Source: a virus. From it: a stretch of 23,544 bases of DNA. The stretch's first letter is position 1, and each line of letters opens with the position of its first letter. The stretch lies in IMG/VR virus record IMGVR_UViG_3300027770_000261, positions 1 through 23,544 of that record. One strand, written 5' to 3'. A program made the position numbers and the translations under genes. The notes beneath the pieces are model-generated. The model saw only the letters and a program-made list of their open reading frames with translations, was not told where the DNA came from and did no database searches. Positions 13,347 through 22,423 of this stretch are shown here, in pieces.

Positions 13347-15170
13347 TTATATACTCATATTAAATAATTTATACCAAGAAGCAAACATAGTCACAATAAA
13401 CAATTCTTTTTGTGATACTAAACCTATTGGCGTTTTGCCTATAAAGGTATCAAAATTTTTATTATTAAAATATCTATTTTCAATATCATCTTTTGTTATT
13501 TCAAATATGTCCATAATTTCTTTACTATTTAGAAGTGATCTAAAATAGTCTTTCATAGATGAATTGTTTTTAGCTGGGTGTGCTTTACTACCTACCATCC
13601 AATCATCTGTTGGCGAACGCCAACCTGATTTTACTTTATTTACAATACTGTCTGGTAATTTATGTTTATAAGCTTTTCTCAATAAATGTTTATTATGTAA
13701 AGAATGATTTACTTTTAAAAATTCATTATTTACTTTTTCTATACCCGGAATACTTCTTATAAAATCTTTAAAAACATTACACATCATAGGAAATCTGGCC
13801 TCCATACTAAATGCCATACCTAATTTATCATTACGTATTAAAAAATCTTCTGATAATACTTGTAAGCATTCTATATACATAAAATCATTTAATGGATCGC
13901 CTGTCAATTTGCCTTTGGGCAACCAAGACATTAGATACTCCCACTGTTCATTTACCGATATATTTAAATCTTTATTGTTTAAACCTTTATGACCTGATCT
14001 TAACATTTCTAATTTCTTTTTAAATGTTCTATCATCTTTTCTCAATATAGGTACTTGATGATGTTTGTATCCGGCCAATAACTCATCTCCTCCATCACCA
14101 CTTAATGTTACAGTCATACCATTATTTGATAATAGTTTATTAGTAGCATAGTATGCTGGAAAGCTTTTACCTTGTCTAGGTTCTTCTAAAGCTAAAACAC
14201 ATTTTTCTAAATTGTCAATCCATTCTTGCTCACCAATTAATACTTCTTTGTGATTTGAATTAAATTGTTCTGATAACATCTTTGCTAAGTTAGCATCTTC
14301 ATTATAATTACTATCTTTATGTGGCTCTACGAATCTTGTAGAAAATGTATTTGGTTTTGTTTTTGATGAATGTATTAATTCATAAAATATAGATGAACTA
14401 TCTAATCCACCACTTAAAAATAAACCTATCTCTCTACGGCCCATAAGAGTCATTTCAACGGCCTTTTTTAGTTTTTCTCTTATTAAATCTGGTATATCTT
14501 TTACGTTACCATCAAAAGGTATTATTCTATCGTTGTTTACATTTGTTGAATGTTTAGTATTTGTAGTAACATCAATTTCTAATATTTCACCAGGCACTAA
14601 TTTATTAATTCCTTCAAACATAGTTAAATAACCAGCAACTAAACCTGAATGATAATAATGTTTAAATCCTTCTTTAGAAACTTTACGTGGAAATCCTAAA
14701 GATAATATACTTTTAATTTCTGATGAAAAAACAAATCTGTTGTTAAAATTACAATAGTAAAAAGGTTTAGCACCGTTACTATCTCTTGCTATAATTAACT
14801 TTTTAGTTTTTTTATTATAACAAGCAAAGGCAAACATACCATCTAGTTTGTGTATAAAACTTTTACCATATTGTTCTATACCAGCCACCAATACTTCTGT
14901 ATCTGTGTTAGTTTTAAATGAATGATTTACCGTTGATTGTAATTCTTTATAGTTATATATTTCTCCATTATAAATTAATACATAATCATTGTGAAACCAA
15001 GGTTGTGAGGAGGCCTTTACTTCATCTACTATTGACAATAGATTATGACCTAATGTAATATGTTCATCATTCCATTGTCCATTACCATCAGGACCCCTAT
15101 GGTGTGCCTGTTTTATCATCTTTGACATAGACTCTTTAGAAGGCCAAAATATACCGTGAATAGCACACAT
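13347..15170 (-). CDS. asnB: asparagine synthetase (glutamine-hydrolysing), AsnB-like
   Basis: A 607-residue protein. An N-terminal class II glutamine amidotransferase domain begins with Cys2, the nucleophile, and has RGPDG (25-29) and NGEIYN (68-73). The C-terminal synthetase domain has the ATP PP-loop SGGLDSS (253-259) and SGDGGDELLAGY (357-368). AsnB makes asparagine from aspartate, glutamine and ATP; close relatives in polysaccharide loci amidate sugar carboxylates (for example uronamide formation). Position in the glycan cassette favours the second role. Gene name follows the family and the true substrate is open. Full length, no damage. Confidence 0.88.
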   Translation of the reverse strand: MCAIHGIFWPSKESMSKMIKQAHHRGPDGNGQWNDEHITLGHNLLSIVDEVKASSQPWFHNDYVLIYNGEIYNYKELQSTVNHSFKTNTDTEVLVAGIEQYGKSFIHKLDGMFAFACYNKKTKKLIIARDSNGAKPFYYCNFNNRFVFSSEIKSILSLGFPRKVSKEGFKHYYHSGLVAGYLTMFEGINKLVPGEILEIDVTTNTKHSTNVNNDRIIPFDGNVKDIPDLIREKLKKAVEMTLMGRREIGLFLSGGLDSSSIFYELIHSSKTKPNTFSTRFVEPHKDSNYNEDANLAKMLSEQFNSNHKEVLIGEQEWIDNLEKCVLALEEPRQGKSFPAYYATNKLLSNNGMTVTLSGDGGDELLAGYKHHQVPILRKDDRTFKKKLEMLRSGHKGLNNKDLNISVNEQWEYLMSWLPKGKLTGDPLNDFMYIECLQVLSEDFLIRNDKLGMAFSMEARFPMMCNVFKDFIRSIPGIEKVNNEFLKVNHSLHNKHLLRKAYKHKLPDSIVNKVKSGWRSPTDDWMVGSKAHPAKNNSSMKDYFRSLLNSKEIMDIFEITKDDIENRYFNNKNFDTFIGKTPIGLVSQKELFIVTMFASWYKLFNMSI

Positions 15171-15171
15171 A

Positions 15172-15828
15172 TTATTCTTTTAGATTACTCCTTAATAGTT
15201 CAACATCTGCTTTAAAATATCTATCACTTTTTTCCCAAGAATGTTTGTCAAACCAAATCCACTGCCTTGATTTTTTACCAGTAGTATCTTCAGCATATTG
15301 AGCTTTAGGATGTTTAAACAATACATCTACAACAATAAATCTTCCTATTTCTTGTCCTAATTTTACTAAGTATGTATCTCCGTATCTGTGTAAAAATTGA
15401 GGAGCATAAAAGAAACCTAAGAGATTAAATACCGTTCTACTCATAGCTGGAAAAGGATGCCTACCTCTTTCATCTTTCACACCCATAAAAAATATATTGT
15501 CTTTATTATATTGTTTAGCGGCCTCTTCCATTTTAATGTCCCAACCTTTAGTAACTATACCAGCATCATCTCCCATTAACATTATTATATCACCTTTGCA
15601 TTTGCCAGCTAATATAGTCCACATATGACCTGTAAATGTAAATATATCAACCATATATTCATTATGTTTTAATTGTTTAAATAAATTTACATAATCATCT
15701 TTAACTGGATCGTCATCTTGTATATAAAACCACAATTCATTTTGATTGATTTGTGTATTACGAAAGTCATTTATCATTCTTCTTACATTTTCTACACGGC
15801 CTCTGGTTGGACAAATTAATGAAATCAT
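15172..15828 (-). CDS. GT2-like glycosyltransferase
   Basis: A 218-residue protein. The start ISLICPTRGRVENVRRMI is the classic first strand of family-2 (GT-A) transferases, and LMGDDAGI (Asp87, Asp88) is the metal/nucleotide motif in place of DxD. FYIQDDD at 34-40 is the usual loop that binds the uracil or other base. The acceptor half has many aromatic residues. ATGA overlap with the epimerase stop. Probably adds a sugar in the same pathway as the epimerase; substrate unknown. Confidence 0.72.
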   Translation of the reverse strand: MISLICPTRGRVENVRRMINDFRNTQINQNELWFYIQDDDPVKDDYVNLFKQLKHNEYMVDIFTFTGHMWTILAGKCKGDIIMLMGDDAGIVTKGWDIKMEEAAKQYNKDNIFFMGVKDERGRHPFPAMSRTVFNLLGFFYAPQFLHRYGDTYLVKLGQEIGRFIVVDVLFKHPKAQYAEDTTGKKSRQWIWFDKHSWEKSDRYFKADVELLRSNLKE

Positions 15829-16868
15829 TTATATCTACCTACTATTTCTTTTATAGTTTCTTTTAGAGTATATTTTATTTCCCAATCAAAATGAGTATAT
15901 AATTTACCTACGTTAGAAATATACCATTGATGATCGCCTATTCTATTCTGTTCTTTTACAGTATAATTCATTTGTACTTTAGTATAATCTTCTATAATTT
16001 TTATTGCCTCTAAGATAGAACAACTGTTGTCTCTTCCACCACCTATATTATATACTTCACCGTTCTTAGGTAGTTCATAGAAATGCCAAAAACAATTTAC
16101 TAAATCATAACTGTGTATATTGTCTCTTACTTGTTTACCTTTGTAACCATATATTGTATATGGTATCTTCTCTATATTTGCTTTAACTAAGTAATTTAAA
16201 AAACCGTGCAATTCGGCACCAGCGTGATTGGGGCCTGTTATACAACCAGCTCTAAAGATACCTGTTTTTAATCCTATGTTTCTACCATACTCTTGTGCTA
16301 ATAAATCACCAGCACATTTAGATACTCCGAATAAACTATGTGTTGAGTTGTCTATAGACATTGTTTCATCTATACCATAATAATATTCGTGTGAAGTATC
16401 TATTTCATATCTTGTTTCTTTTTCTTTTAAAGGCAATCTGTTTGGTGTATCACCATAAACTTTATTTGTAGATACTTGAATAAAGACTGATTGATTAGAA
16501 TATATCTTTGTAAGTTCTAATAAATTTAAAGTACCTACAGCATTGATATTAAAATCTGTATGAGGTTCTTTAATAGCCCAATCGTGTGATGGTTGAGCAG
16601 CGGCGTGAATAATTAAAACTATATCTTTGCCATATTCTTTAAATATTTTTTCTAAACCAGAATATGATCTAATATCTACACTTTTATGTTTGTATCGGTG
16701 TTGAAACTTTAGTAATTCTTTCTTAACGTTTTCTGTACTGGCCTCTTTACCAAAAAAATATTTTCTGCTATCATTATCGATACCAATTACATCTAATCCT
16801 TTATTGATTAAAAACTTAACTGATTCAGAACCAACCAAACCTTGTGAACCTGTAACTAAAGCAATCAT
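15825..16868 (-). CDS. CDP-paratose 2-epimerase-like SDR
   Basis: A 347-residue extended short-chain dehydrogenase/reductase. Rossmann GxxGxxG is at 7-13, the NAD ribose Asp near 31, HAAAQPSHDWA (88-98), STNKVYGDTPNR (133-144), GIDETMSID and FRAGCITGPNHAGAELHGF follow. This motif order is that of CDP-paratose (tyvelose) 2-epimerase and its relatives, which build 3,6-dideoxyhexoses for O-antigen. The usual Tyr of YxxxK is Phe180 (HSLFGVSK, Lys184); I recall this in some relatives, but the catalysis may differ. Makes a nucleotide-sugar that neighbours could transfer. No CDP-sugar dehydratase is in the window, so a substrate must come from the host or elsewhere in the phage. Confidence 0.83.
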   Translation of the reverse strand: MIALVTGSQGLVGSESVKFLINKGLDVIGIDNDSRKYFFGKEASTENVKKELLKFQHRYKHKSVDIRSYSGLEKIFKEYGKDIVLIIHAAAQPSHDWAIKEPHTDFNINAVGTLNLLELTKIYSNQSVFIQVSTNKVYGDTPNRLPLKEKETRYEIDTSHEYYYGIDETMSIDNSTHSLFGVSKCAGDLLAQEYGRNIGLKTGIFRAGCITGPNHAGAELHGFLNYLVKANIEKIPYTIYGYKGKQVRDNIHSYDLVNCFWHFYELPKNGEVYNIGGGRDNSCSILEAIKIIEDYTKVQMNYTVKEQNRIGDHQWYISNVGKLYTHFDWEIKYTLKETIKEIVGRYK

Positions 16869-17272
16869 TTAGGAATCCTTGTATGTTTAATATGTGTTAA
16901 TGATTTTATTAGTTCTTTATCTTTTCTTTCTTTAATAAAATATCCTTCTATTTTTTCATAACCTTTTTCTTTAGCCCATAAAGCACGTTTATTGCCTAAG
17001 TGTACATATAAACCTTTTTTAAGTTTATTATCAGTATCTTTATGTTGTGGATTTTTTGGTAATATTCTGTCTATTACCCACTGTTCAGTTTCATCAGTTA
17101 CAACTATTGGATATAACATACCTGCTTTTTCAAAACTATCAAAATATCCAAACTCTTTAACTCTATTTTCCAACCAATTATCTGGTGGTATAGTAATTAA
17201 AGATTGTACATCAAATAATTGTATTGGTATTTTTATTTCAGATAGATGATTTTTAGCTTTTAATATTTTCAT
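16865..17272 (-). CDS. ParB-like domain protein
   Basis: A 135-residue protein. YPIVVTDE (54-61) is the first strand of the ParB/sulfiredoxin fold and GNKRALWAKEKGYEKIEGYFI (93 onwards) is its conserved box (Gly-Asn-x-Arg, Ala ... Gly-Tyr-x-x-Ile). The family includes nucleases, DNA-binding partition proteins and nucleotide-dependent (CTP) switches. Here it lies at the head of a glycan operon with ATGA overlap to the epimerase gene. It might bind CTP or a nucleotide-sugar, but no evidence points to that beyond context. Confidence 0.7.
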   Translation of the reverse strand: MKILKAKNHLSEIKIPIQLFDVQSLITIPPDNWLENRVKEFGYFDSFEKAGMLYPIVVTDETEQWVIDRILPKNPQHKDTDNKLKKGLYVHLGNKRALWAKEKGYEKIEGYFIKERKDKELIKSLTHIKHTRIPK

Positions 17273-17845
17273 TTAAGTTCCACATATTCTACTTTCAAAA
17301 TACCCTTTTTTAGCTATATAGTAAGCATCTACTATATCTGTAATCGGATTGTTAAGTGTAGGTATATCAAAGGCTTTCATAAGATTTGTATTGGTATCTT
17401 TTGTAAACTGTTCATACATCATTTGTTTATCAGCGTTACCTTTACCTGTAGCAAACTTTTTAATTACACTTGGTACTAATATTCTATAATCGTATTGACT
17501 TAATCTATACTTTAATATGCCACCGTTTTCTGCTATTTGAAATACGGCTTGACCTTTACTACCATAAGAATAGCCTTCAATGAAAATTTTAGGCTTTGTT
17601 AGTTTGTTTATGATAGATAATGCCCAAGTAGATAGGTTAGCAAATCTTTCTATAGGATTTTTATATTCAATATGTTCAGTACCTAATATATTCTTCATCA
17701 TATTACCTATATGTTTCTTCTTACTTGTTAAGTAAAAGAATTTACAATCTTCAAATTTAAGACTAACATCACTGACACAAATGGCCGGTGAGTTTAAACT
17801 AAAATCAATCCCAACTATCGTTGTCTGTTTCACTTGCTTCCTCAT
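17273..17845 (-). CDS. RuvC-like nuclease (RNase H fold)
   Basis: Up to 190 residues. Acidic residues in the RuvC order: Asp14 (VGIDFS), Glu90 (FIEGYSYG), Asp139 in GKGNADKQMM (the RuvC-type TGnG-Ad-K box), then Asp170 and Asp173 (TDIVDAYYIA). This supports a Holliday-junction or branch-cleaving nuclease, or a related structure-specific enzyme, in phage recombination and DNA packaging. Start: the ATG at 17845 has only a weak ribosome site; GTG at 17833-17831 is preceded by GAGGA at 5 bases and gives a 186-residue protein beginning just before the first strand. Follows nrdB through a small zinc-ribbon gene. Confidence 0.78.
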   Translation of the reverse strand: MRKQVKQTTIVGIDFSLNSPAICVSDVSLKFEDCKFFYLTSKKKHIGNMMKNILGTEHIEYKNPIERFANLSTWALSIINKLTKPKIFIEGYSYGSKGQAVFQIAENGGILKYRLSQYDYRILVPSVIKKFATGKGNADKQMMYEQFTKDTNTNLMKAFDIPTLNNPITDIVDAYYIAKKGYFESRICGT

Positions 17846-17963
17846 CTATCTCGTGACTACAAAATGGACACGTAATCGGATTCATTTCGTGTATCTCGTT
17901 GTTCCACGCTATTACATATTTAGTTTGACAGGAAGGACAAGTTTTTGTTTGTTTAGTAATCAT
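17805..17963 (-). CDS. zinc-ribbon microprotein
   Basis: A 52-residue protein with two CxxC knuckles, CPSC (9-12) and CPFC (32-35), an aromatic strand (KYVIAW) between, and an acidic tail ending in Trp-Asp. This is a compact zinc ribbon. The ATG overlaps the nrdB stop by one base, and the 3' end overlaps the RuvC-like gene by 41 bases. Similar ribbons occur beside nrdB or nuclease genes in marine T4-like phages, as far as I recall. Could bind nucleic acid or a transcription factor. Too short for usual gene finders, but the motif makes it convincing. Confidence 0.75.
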   Translation of the reverse strand: MITKQTKTCPSCQTKYVIAWNNEIHEMNPITCPFCSHEIDEEASETDNDSWD

Positions 17964-19066
17964 TATAGTTTAAACTTTTTAAATTGATCTTTAGTTACAT
18001 CTTGTTTAATTCCACCAATAACATAACTTTCTATTTCTGTTTCTTGTGGAGCATTTTGTTGACCTTTACTATTCAACCAATGATCTACCCAAGGTAATGG
18101 ATTTATCTTTGTATCATATATAGGATCTAATCCTATAGCCTTCATTCGTCTATTGGCCATATACTCTACAAATTGGTGTAAAAGTTTTTCTGATAGTCCT
18201 ATCATTGAACCTTGTGAAAACAAATAAGTTGCCCACTGTTTTTCTGAAGCTACAGCATCATCATACATTTTATAAACTTCTTTTTCGGTATCTTTAATAA
18301 TCTTTAACATCATCTTATCGTTCTCTACATCTTTATAGTTATTAATTATTCTTTGTGATACTGCTAGATGTTGACTTTCATCTCTAGCAATGAAAGATAT
18401 AATCTTTGCTGAACCTTCTAATAGTTTTAATTCACCAAAAGCAAAACTACAAGCAAACGATACATAGAATCTTAGTCCTTCTAATATGTTTACTGTTATT
18501 AAAGCCTTCCATAATCTTTTCTTCAATTCATACATATCAACTTTATCTGGTGTTAATTGATACTTGTAACCCATTTCAATAAGGTCATCATAAGATTTTG
18601 TTACAGACTCAGCTCTTTCTTCTATCTTCTTATCTTCAATAATTGTATCAAAGATTTCTCCAGGATTAGCATAAAGATTTTTAATAATGTAAGTGTATGA
18701 TCTACTGTGTATTGTTTCCATAAAATCCCAAGTTACAATACAACCTTCTAATTCAGGTAAAGAACAAAACGGTAAAAATGCCAAACAAGGTCCACGTCCT
18801 TGTACGCTATCTAACATTGTTTGGTATTTTAAATTAGATGTAAATATATTTTTTTGTTCTGGTCTTAAATCTAAGTAATCGTTACGATCTTTTTGTAATG
18901 ATACTTCTTCTGGTCTCCAAAAGAAACCTAATTGTTGCTGTGTTAACTTATCAAAAATAGGATACTTAAACGTATCATATCTTTGAACGGCTAAATCTTC
19001 ACCAAAGAACATACTTGCTTTAGTAAAATCTAAACCTTTTGATTTATTAAATACTGATCTACTCAT
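17963..19066 (-). CDS. nrdB: ribonucleoside-diphosphate reductase beta subunit, class Ia
   Basis: A 367-residue R2 protein. The di-iron ligands are present: Asp86, Glu117, His120, Glu196, Glu230 and His233, with the radical-forming Tyr124 in METIHSRSY. This is the normal class Ia (not Ic) arrangement. It provides the tyrosyl radical to NrdA so that NDPs are converted to dNDPs for phage DNA synthesis. The C-terminal tail (KDQFKKFKL) is like the peptide that docks into NrdA. The start has GGAG 5 bases before the ATG, and it begins 9 bases after the nrdA stop. Confidence 0.96.
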   Translation of the reverse strand: MSRSVFNKSKGLDFTKASMFFGEDLAVQRYDTFKYPIFDKLTQQQLGFFWRPEEVSLQKDRNDYLDLRPEQKNIFTSNLKYQTMLDSVQGRGPCLAFLPFCSLPELEGCIVTWDFMETIHSRSYTYIIKNLYANPGEIFDTIIEDKKIEERAESVTKSYDDLIEMGYKYQLTPDKVDMYELKKRLWKALITVNILEGLRFYVSFACSFAFGELKLLEGSAKIISFIARDESQHLAVSQRIINNYKDVENDKMMLKIIKDTEKEVYKMYDDAVASEKQWATYLFSQGSMIGLSEKLLHQFVEYMANRRMKAIGLDPIYDTKINPLPWVDHWLNSKGQQNAPQETEIESYVIGGIKQDVTKDQFKKFKL

Positions 19067-19075
19067 TTTTCTCCA

Positions 19076-21382
19076 TTATATTTTACAAGACTCACAATCG
19101 TCATCATCAATTGTTGGTGTTGTTTCTGGCACGTTATCTTTAAAACCTACTGGATGTGCCGGTTCATCTTCATCTCTCTTACCATCATATGTATTTTGAT
19201 AATAGGACGTCTTCCAACCATACTTATAGGTGGTCAATAGGTCGTTTATCATTTCTGATAATGGCGTCTGGCCACTATCATAATTTTCTGGATTATAAGA
19301 CCAATTACCACTTATTGCTTGGTCAAAATACTTTTGCATTACTGCTACTACATTTATATATCCTTCATTTGATTTCATATCCCAAAGTAAGGTGTAAAAA
19401 TTCTTCAATTGATTATAATTAGGCACCACTTGTTTTAATGGCCCTTTTTTAGATTTCTTTATAGACAAGTAATCTCTAGGTGGTTCTATACCATTTGTTT
19501 CATTAGATACAACGCTTGAAGATTCTGATGGCATTTGAGCCGAGAGTGTGCTATGTCGGAGGCCGGTCTCAACAATATCCTTCCTCAATTTCTCCCAATT
19601 AAATGATAGTTTTCTGGTAACTATTTCGTCTACCTCTTTTTTATAGGTATCAATTGGTAAGATACCATCAGAATATTTTGTACGATTAAAGTACTCACAC
19701 TTACCTTTTTCTTTTGCTAATTCGTTACTTGCTTTTAAAAGATAGTATTGGAATGCTTCTGTTAATTCATCTACTAATTTCCAAGCTGCCTTCTCGTGGT
19801 ACATTACTTTTTCTCTTGCTAGATAATGTGCTAGACCAATATAACCTATACCTAAACTTCTTCTAGCCTTAGTTGATATTTCTGCTGCTCTAACTGGATA
19901 TTCTTGGTGATCTATAATTTCATCTAACGATCTTACTGATAGATCACACAGTAATTCTAATTCATCTAAATCTTTTAATATACCTAAATTGATCGCCGAT
20001 AATATACATAATGCTATTTCTCCATCACCATCTATATGTTGAATTGGTTTAGTAGGTAATGTAATCTCTTGGCAAAGGTTAGACATAGTAATTGTATCTT
20101 TAAATGATGAGTGTGTATTACAATGATCTATATTCATAATATAGATACGGCCTGTTTCGGCTCTTTCTTTTAAAACACTTTGTATTAATTCTTGTGCTGA
20201 TATTTTTTTCTTTTTAATAGATGTTTTTTTTTCATATTCTTCATATAATTTATCAAATTTGGGAGTACCCCAAGCTTCATATAAATCTGGTACTTCGTGT
20301 GGTGAGAATAAAGTTATTTGTTCATCATTAATAAATCTTTGATAAAATAATTTAGATAGTTGTATTGAGTAATCTAATTTTCTTACTCTATTATCTTCTG
20401 AACCTTTATTGTTTTTTAAAACTAATATATCAGATATTTCTTGGTGCCAAATAGGAAAGTGAACTGTTGCACTACCACCTCTTACACCATTTTGTGTACA
20501 ACATTTAACTGTTGCCTCAAACTTTTTAAGAAATGGAATAACACCAGTATGTTGAACTTCTCCACCTCGTATACGTGAATTGATTCCTCTTATACGACCA
20601 GCGTTAATACCGATGCCGGCACGTTGTGATATATAACGGCCAATAGCCATATCACCACTAAAAATACTAGGAAGAGTATCATCAATATCAACGAGAACAC
20701 AACTAGCATACTGCTTAACAGGAGTCCTAACGCCAGCCATAACAGGAGTTGGAATATTAATTTTAAACCTCGAAATAGCATCATAATACTTTTTAACATA
20801 AGTCATCCTTTTTTCTTTTGAGTATTTTGCAAATATCGTTGCTGATATAAGCATATACATAAACTGAGGTGTTTCATAAATTTCACCTGAACTTCTATCT
20901 TGTACTAGGTATTTGTCTATCACTTGTCTTAACCCAGCATATGTAAAATTGTAATCTCTTGTGTGGTCTATCCACATATTCATACGATCAAATTCTGACT
21001 TGTCGTATAATTTTAAAATTTCTGGATCGTAAACTTTTTTATCTACACATTTTTTTGTGTGATCGTATAAGTGTGGATGGTCCCAAAGTTTTCTAAAAAT
21101 ACTTTTTCTTAAACTGAATAATAATAATCTAGCAGCAACGTATTGATAATTAGGTGTTTCTAATGAAATTAAATCTGAAGCCGACTTAATAAGAATTTGT
21201 TGTATTTGATCTGTAGATATACCATCAAAAAATTGTAAACCACTTTTCATTTCAACTTGTGATGCTGACACACCTGATATATCTTCACAAGCAAACTCCA
21301 CCATCTGGTGTATCTTTTCAATATTAAGAGGTTCTTTTTCTCTGGAATTTCTTTTCTGAACTAATATTTTTTCAGTTGTCAT
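19076..21382 (-). CDS. nrdA: ribonucleoside-diphosphate reductase alpha subunit, class Ia
   Basis: A 768-residue R1 protein. N-terminal ATP cone (residues about 4-95, allosteric activity site), then the ten-stranded barrel: Cys228 and Cys459 (redox pair), Cys437 in SNLCQEI (thiyl radical) with Asn435 and Glu439, Tyr727-Tyr728 (radical transfer from NrdB) and a C-terminal CESC (763, 766) that reduces the active site. In E. coli the last pair is CxxxxC, here CxxC. Glutaredoxin at 4718-5002 is the probable reductant. ATGA overlap with the primase gene. Complete, no intein or frameshift seen. Confidence 0.97.
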   Translation of the reverse strand: MTTEKILVQKRNSREKEPLNIEKIHQMVEFACEDISGVSASQVEMKSGLQFFDGISTDQIQQILIKSASDLISLETPNYQYVAARLLLFSLRKSIFRKLWDHPHLYDHTKKCVDKKVYDPEILKLYDKSEFDRMNMWIDHTRDYNFTYAGLRQVIDKYLVQDRSSGEIYETPQFMYMLISATIFAKYSKEKRMTYVKKYYDAISRFKINIPTPVMAGVRTPVKQYASCVLVDIDDTLPSIFSGDMAIGRYISQRAGIGINAGRIRGINSRIRGGEVQHTGVIPFLKKFEATVKCCTQNGVRGGSATVHFPIWHQEISDILVLKNNKGSEDNRVRKLDYSIQLSKLFYQRFINDEQITLFSPHEVPDLYEAWGTPKFDKLYEEYEKKTSIKKKKISAQELIQSVLKERAETGRIYIMNIDHCNTHSSFKDTITMSNLCQEITLPTKPIQHIDGDGEIALCILSAINLGILKDLDELELLCDLSVRSLDEIIDHQEYPVRAAEISTKARRSLGIGYIGLAHYLAREKVMYHEKAAWKLVDELTEAFQYYLLKASNELAKEKGKCEYFNRTKYSDGILPIDTYKKEVDEIVTRKLSFNWEKLRKDIVETGLRHSTLSAQMPSESSSVVSNETNGIEPPRDYLSIKKSKKGPLKQVVPNYNQLKNFYTLLWDMKSNEGYINVVAVMQKYFDQAISGNWSYNPENYDSGQTPLSEMINDLLTTYKYGWKTSYYQNTYDGKRDEDEPAHPVGFKDNVPETTPTIDDDDCESCKI

Positions 21383-22383
21383 ATATTACATTTCTTCCAA
21401 GTGTTTAATCGAGTTAATGCTGATAACTTATTGTATGTGTTATTACTTATAATACTTTTAACCTCTGGAATTAATTTACCTGAAGTAATTAAATCGTTTA
21501 TATCTTTTGATTGTATAGATTCTGGCCATATAAAAACATTATAATTATTATCAATTATTTTATACATACGTTTTACAATCTCTTTATTTCTAGGTTCATT
21601 ATCAAAAATATAAGTTACATTATCAGGATTTGTTTTTAAAGTTAAATCAGCACCTGCTGCCGCTAAACAATTATCTATAAACAAACTATCAATTGGGCCT
21701 TCTGTTATGTATATATGCTTTTGAAAATTAACTCTTTCTAAACCATATACCTTTTGTTTAGTTTCGTCAAGCTTAATTGTTAAATATTTTGGTTGTTCAT
21801 TACCAAATGCTCTACCTTGAAATGTAAATAAATTACCTGTTGTATCATAGAAAGGTATTATTAATCTTGGATGTTCACCTTTAAAATTATTAAATGTATT
21901 TGGTTTAATTTTATTAACCAAAGACATAAATTGATCTGTATAATAAAGTATATCAAAAAACTTATCTGGTATTTTTCTTTTGATAATATACTTCTTAGCA
22001 GGATGTTTATCTGGCAATTCTGATATAGTAGGTAATTCTTCTATAACACTAACTTCTTTAAACACTGGTGGTTTAAAATCAAATTTTGGTTCTGGTGTTG
22101 CTGGTGCTGATCCTTTATATCTCTCTAATATAAATTCACTATATAGTTTAGGGTCTATAAACTTAATAAAGTTGGCCAGATTTTGACCCATACCACAATT
22201 ATGGCATTTAAAGAACATATCGTTCTTAACTCTATAAAGATAGGCTCTTGCTTTTGTTTTATTCTTCTGTGAATCACCACAATGAGGACATCTAAAATTA
22301 AATAAGTGGTCGTTTTTTCTTTTGAACTTACTCAACCTAGACGATAATAAATTAATAAATTTTAAATCAATATAAGATGACAT
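21379..22383 (-). CDS. 61: DNA primase, T4 gp61-like
   Basis: A 334-residue primase (T4 gp61 has 342). The N-terminal zinc ribbon has CPHC (32-35) and CHNC (60-63), the TOPRIM domain has Glu228 (TEGPIDSLF) and Asp261-Asn-Glu263 in YIFDNEP. It makes short RNA primers for lagging-strand synthesis, working with the phage helicase (gp41, not in the window). No Shine-Dalgarno sequence; the ATG is only about 5 bases from the predicted start of a strong promoter, so translation may be leaderless from that promoter. Overlaps nrdA by four bases. Confidence 0.94.
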   Translation of the reverse strand: MSSYIDLKFINLLSSRLSKFKRKNDHLFNFRCPHCGDSQKNKTKARAYLYRVKNDMFFKCHNCGMGQNLANFIKFIDPKLYSEFILERYKGSAPATPEPKFDFKPPVFKEVSVIEELPTISELPDKHPAKKYIIKRKIPDKFFDILYYTDQFMSLVNKIKPNTFNNFKGEHPRLIIPFYDTTGNLFTFQGRAFGNEQPKYLTIKLDETKQKVYGLERVNFQKHIYITEGPIDSLFIDNCLAAAGADLTLKTNPDNVTYIFDNEPRNKEIVKRMYKIIDNNYNVFIWPESIQSKDINDLITSGKLIPEVKSIISNNTYNKLSALTRLNTWKKCNI

Positions 22384-22394
22384 AACACAGTATT

Positions 22395-22423
22395 AATATA
22401 CTACATTTTGTCTGATTTGTCAA
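22395..22423 (-). promoter_or_regulatory. promoter D: TTGACA, 17 bp, TATATT
   Basis: Minus strand -35 TTGACA (22423-22418, perfect), 17-base spacer, -10 TATATT (22400-22395). It is the best promoter in the window. The start point would lie near 22388, only a few bases from the primase ATG at 22383. It lacks the upstream box of A-C, as expected for a promoter that needs no activator. It would drive primase, nrdA, nrdB and the genes beyond. Confidence 0.75.

Noticed and set aside
20590-20799. Minus-strand hydrophobic ORF inside nrdA
   Set aside because: It is an alternative frame of well-conserved nrdA sequence without a ribosome site; the hydrophobic look comes from frame-shifted reading.
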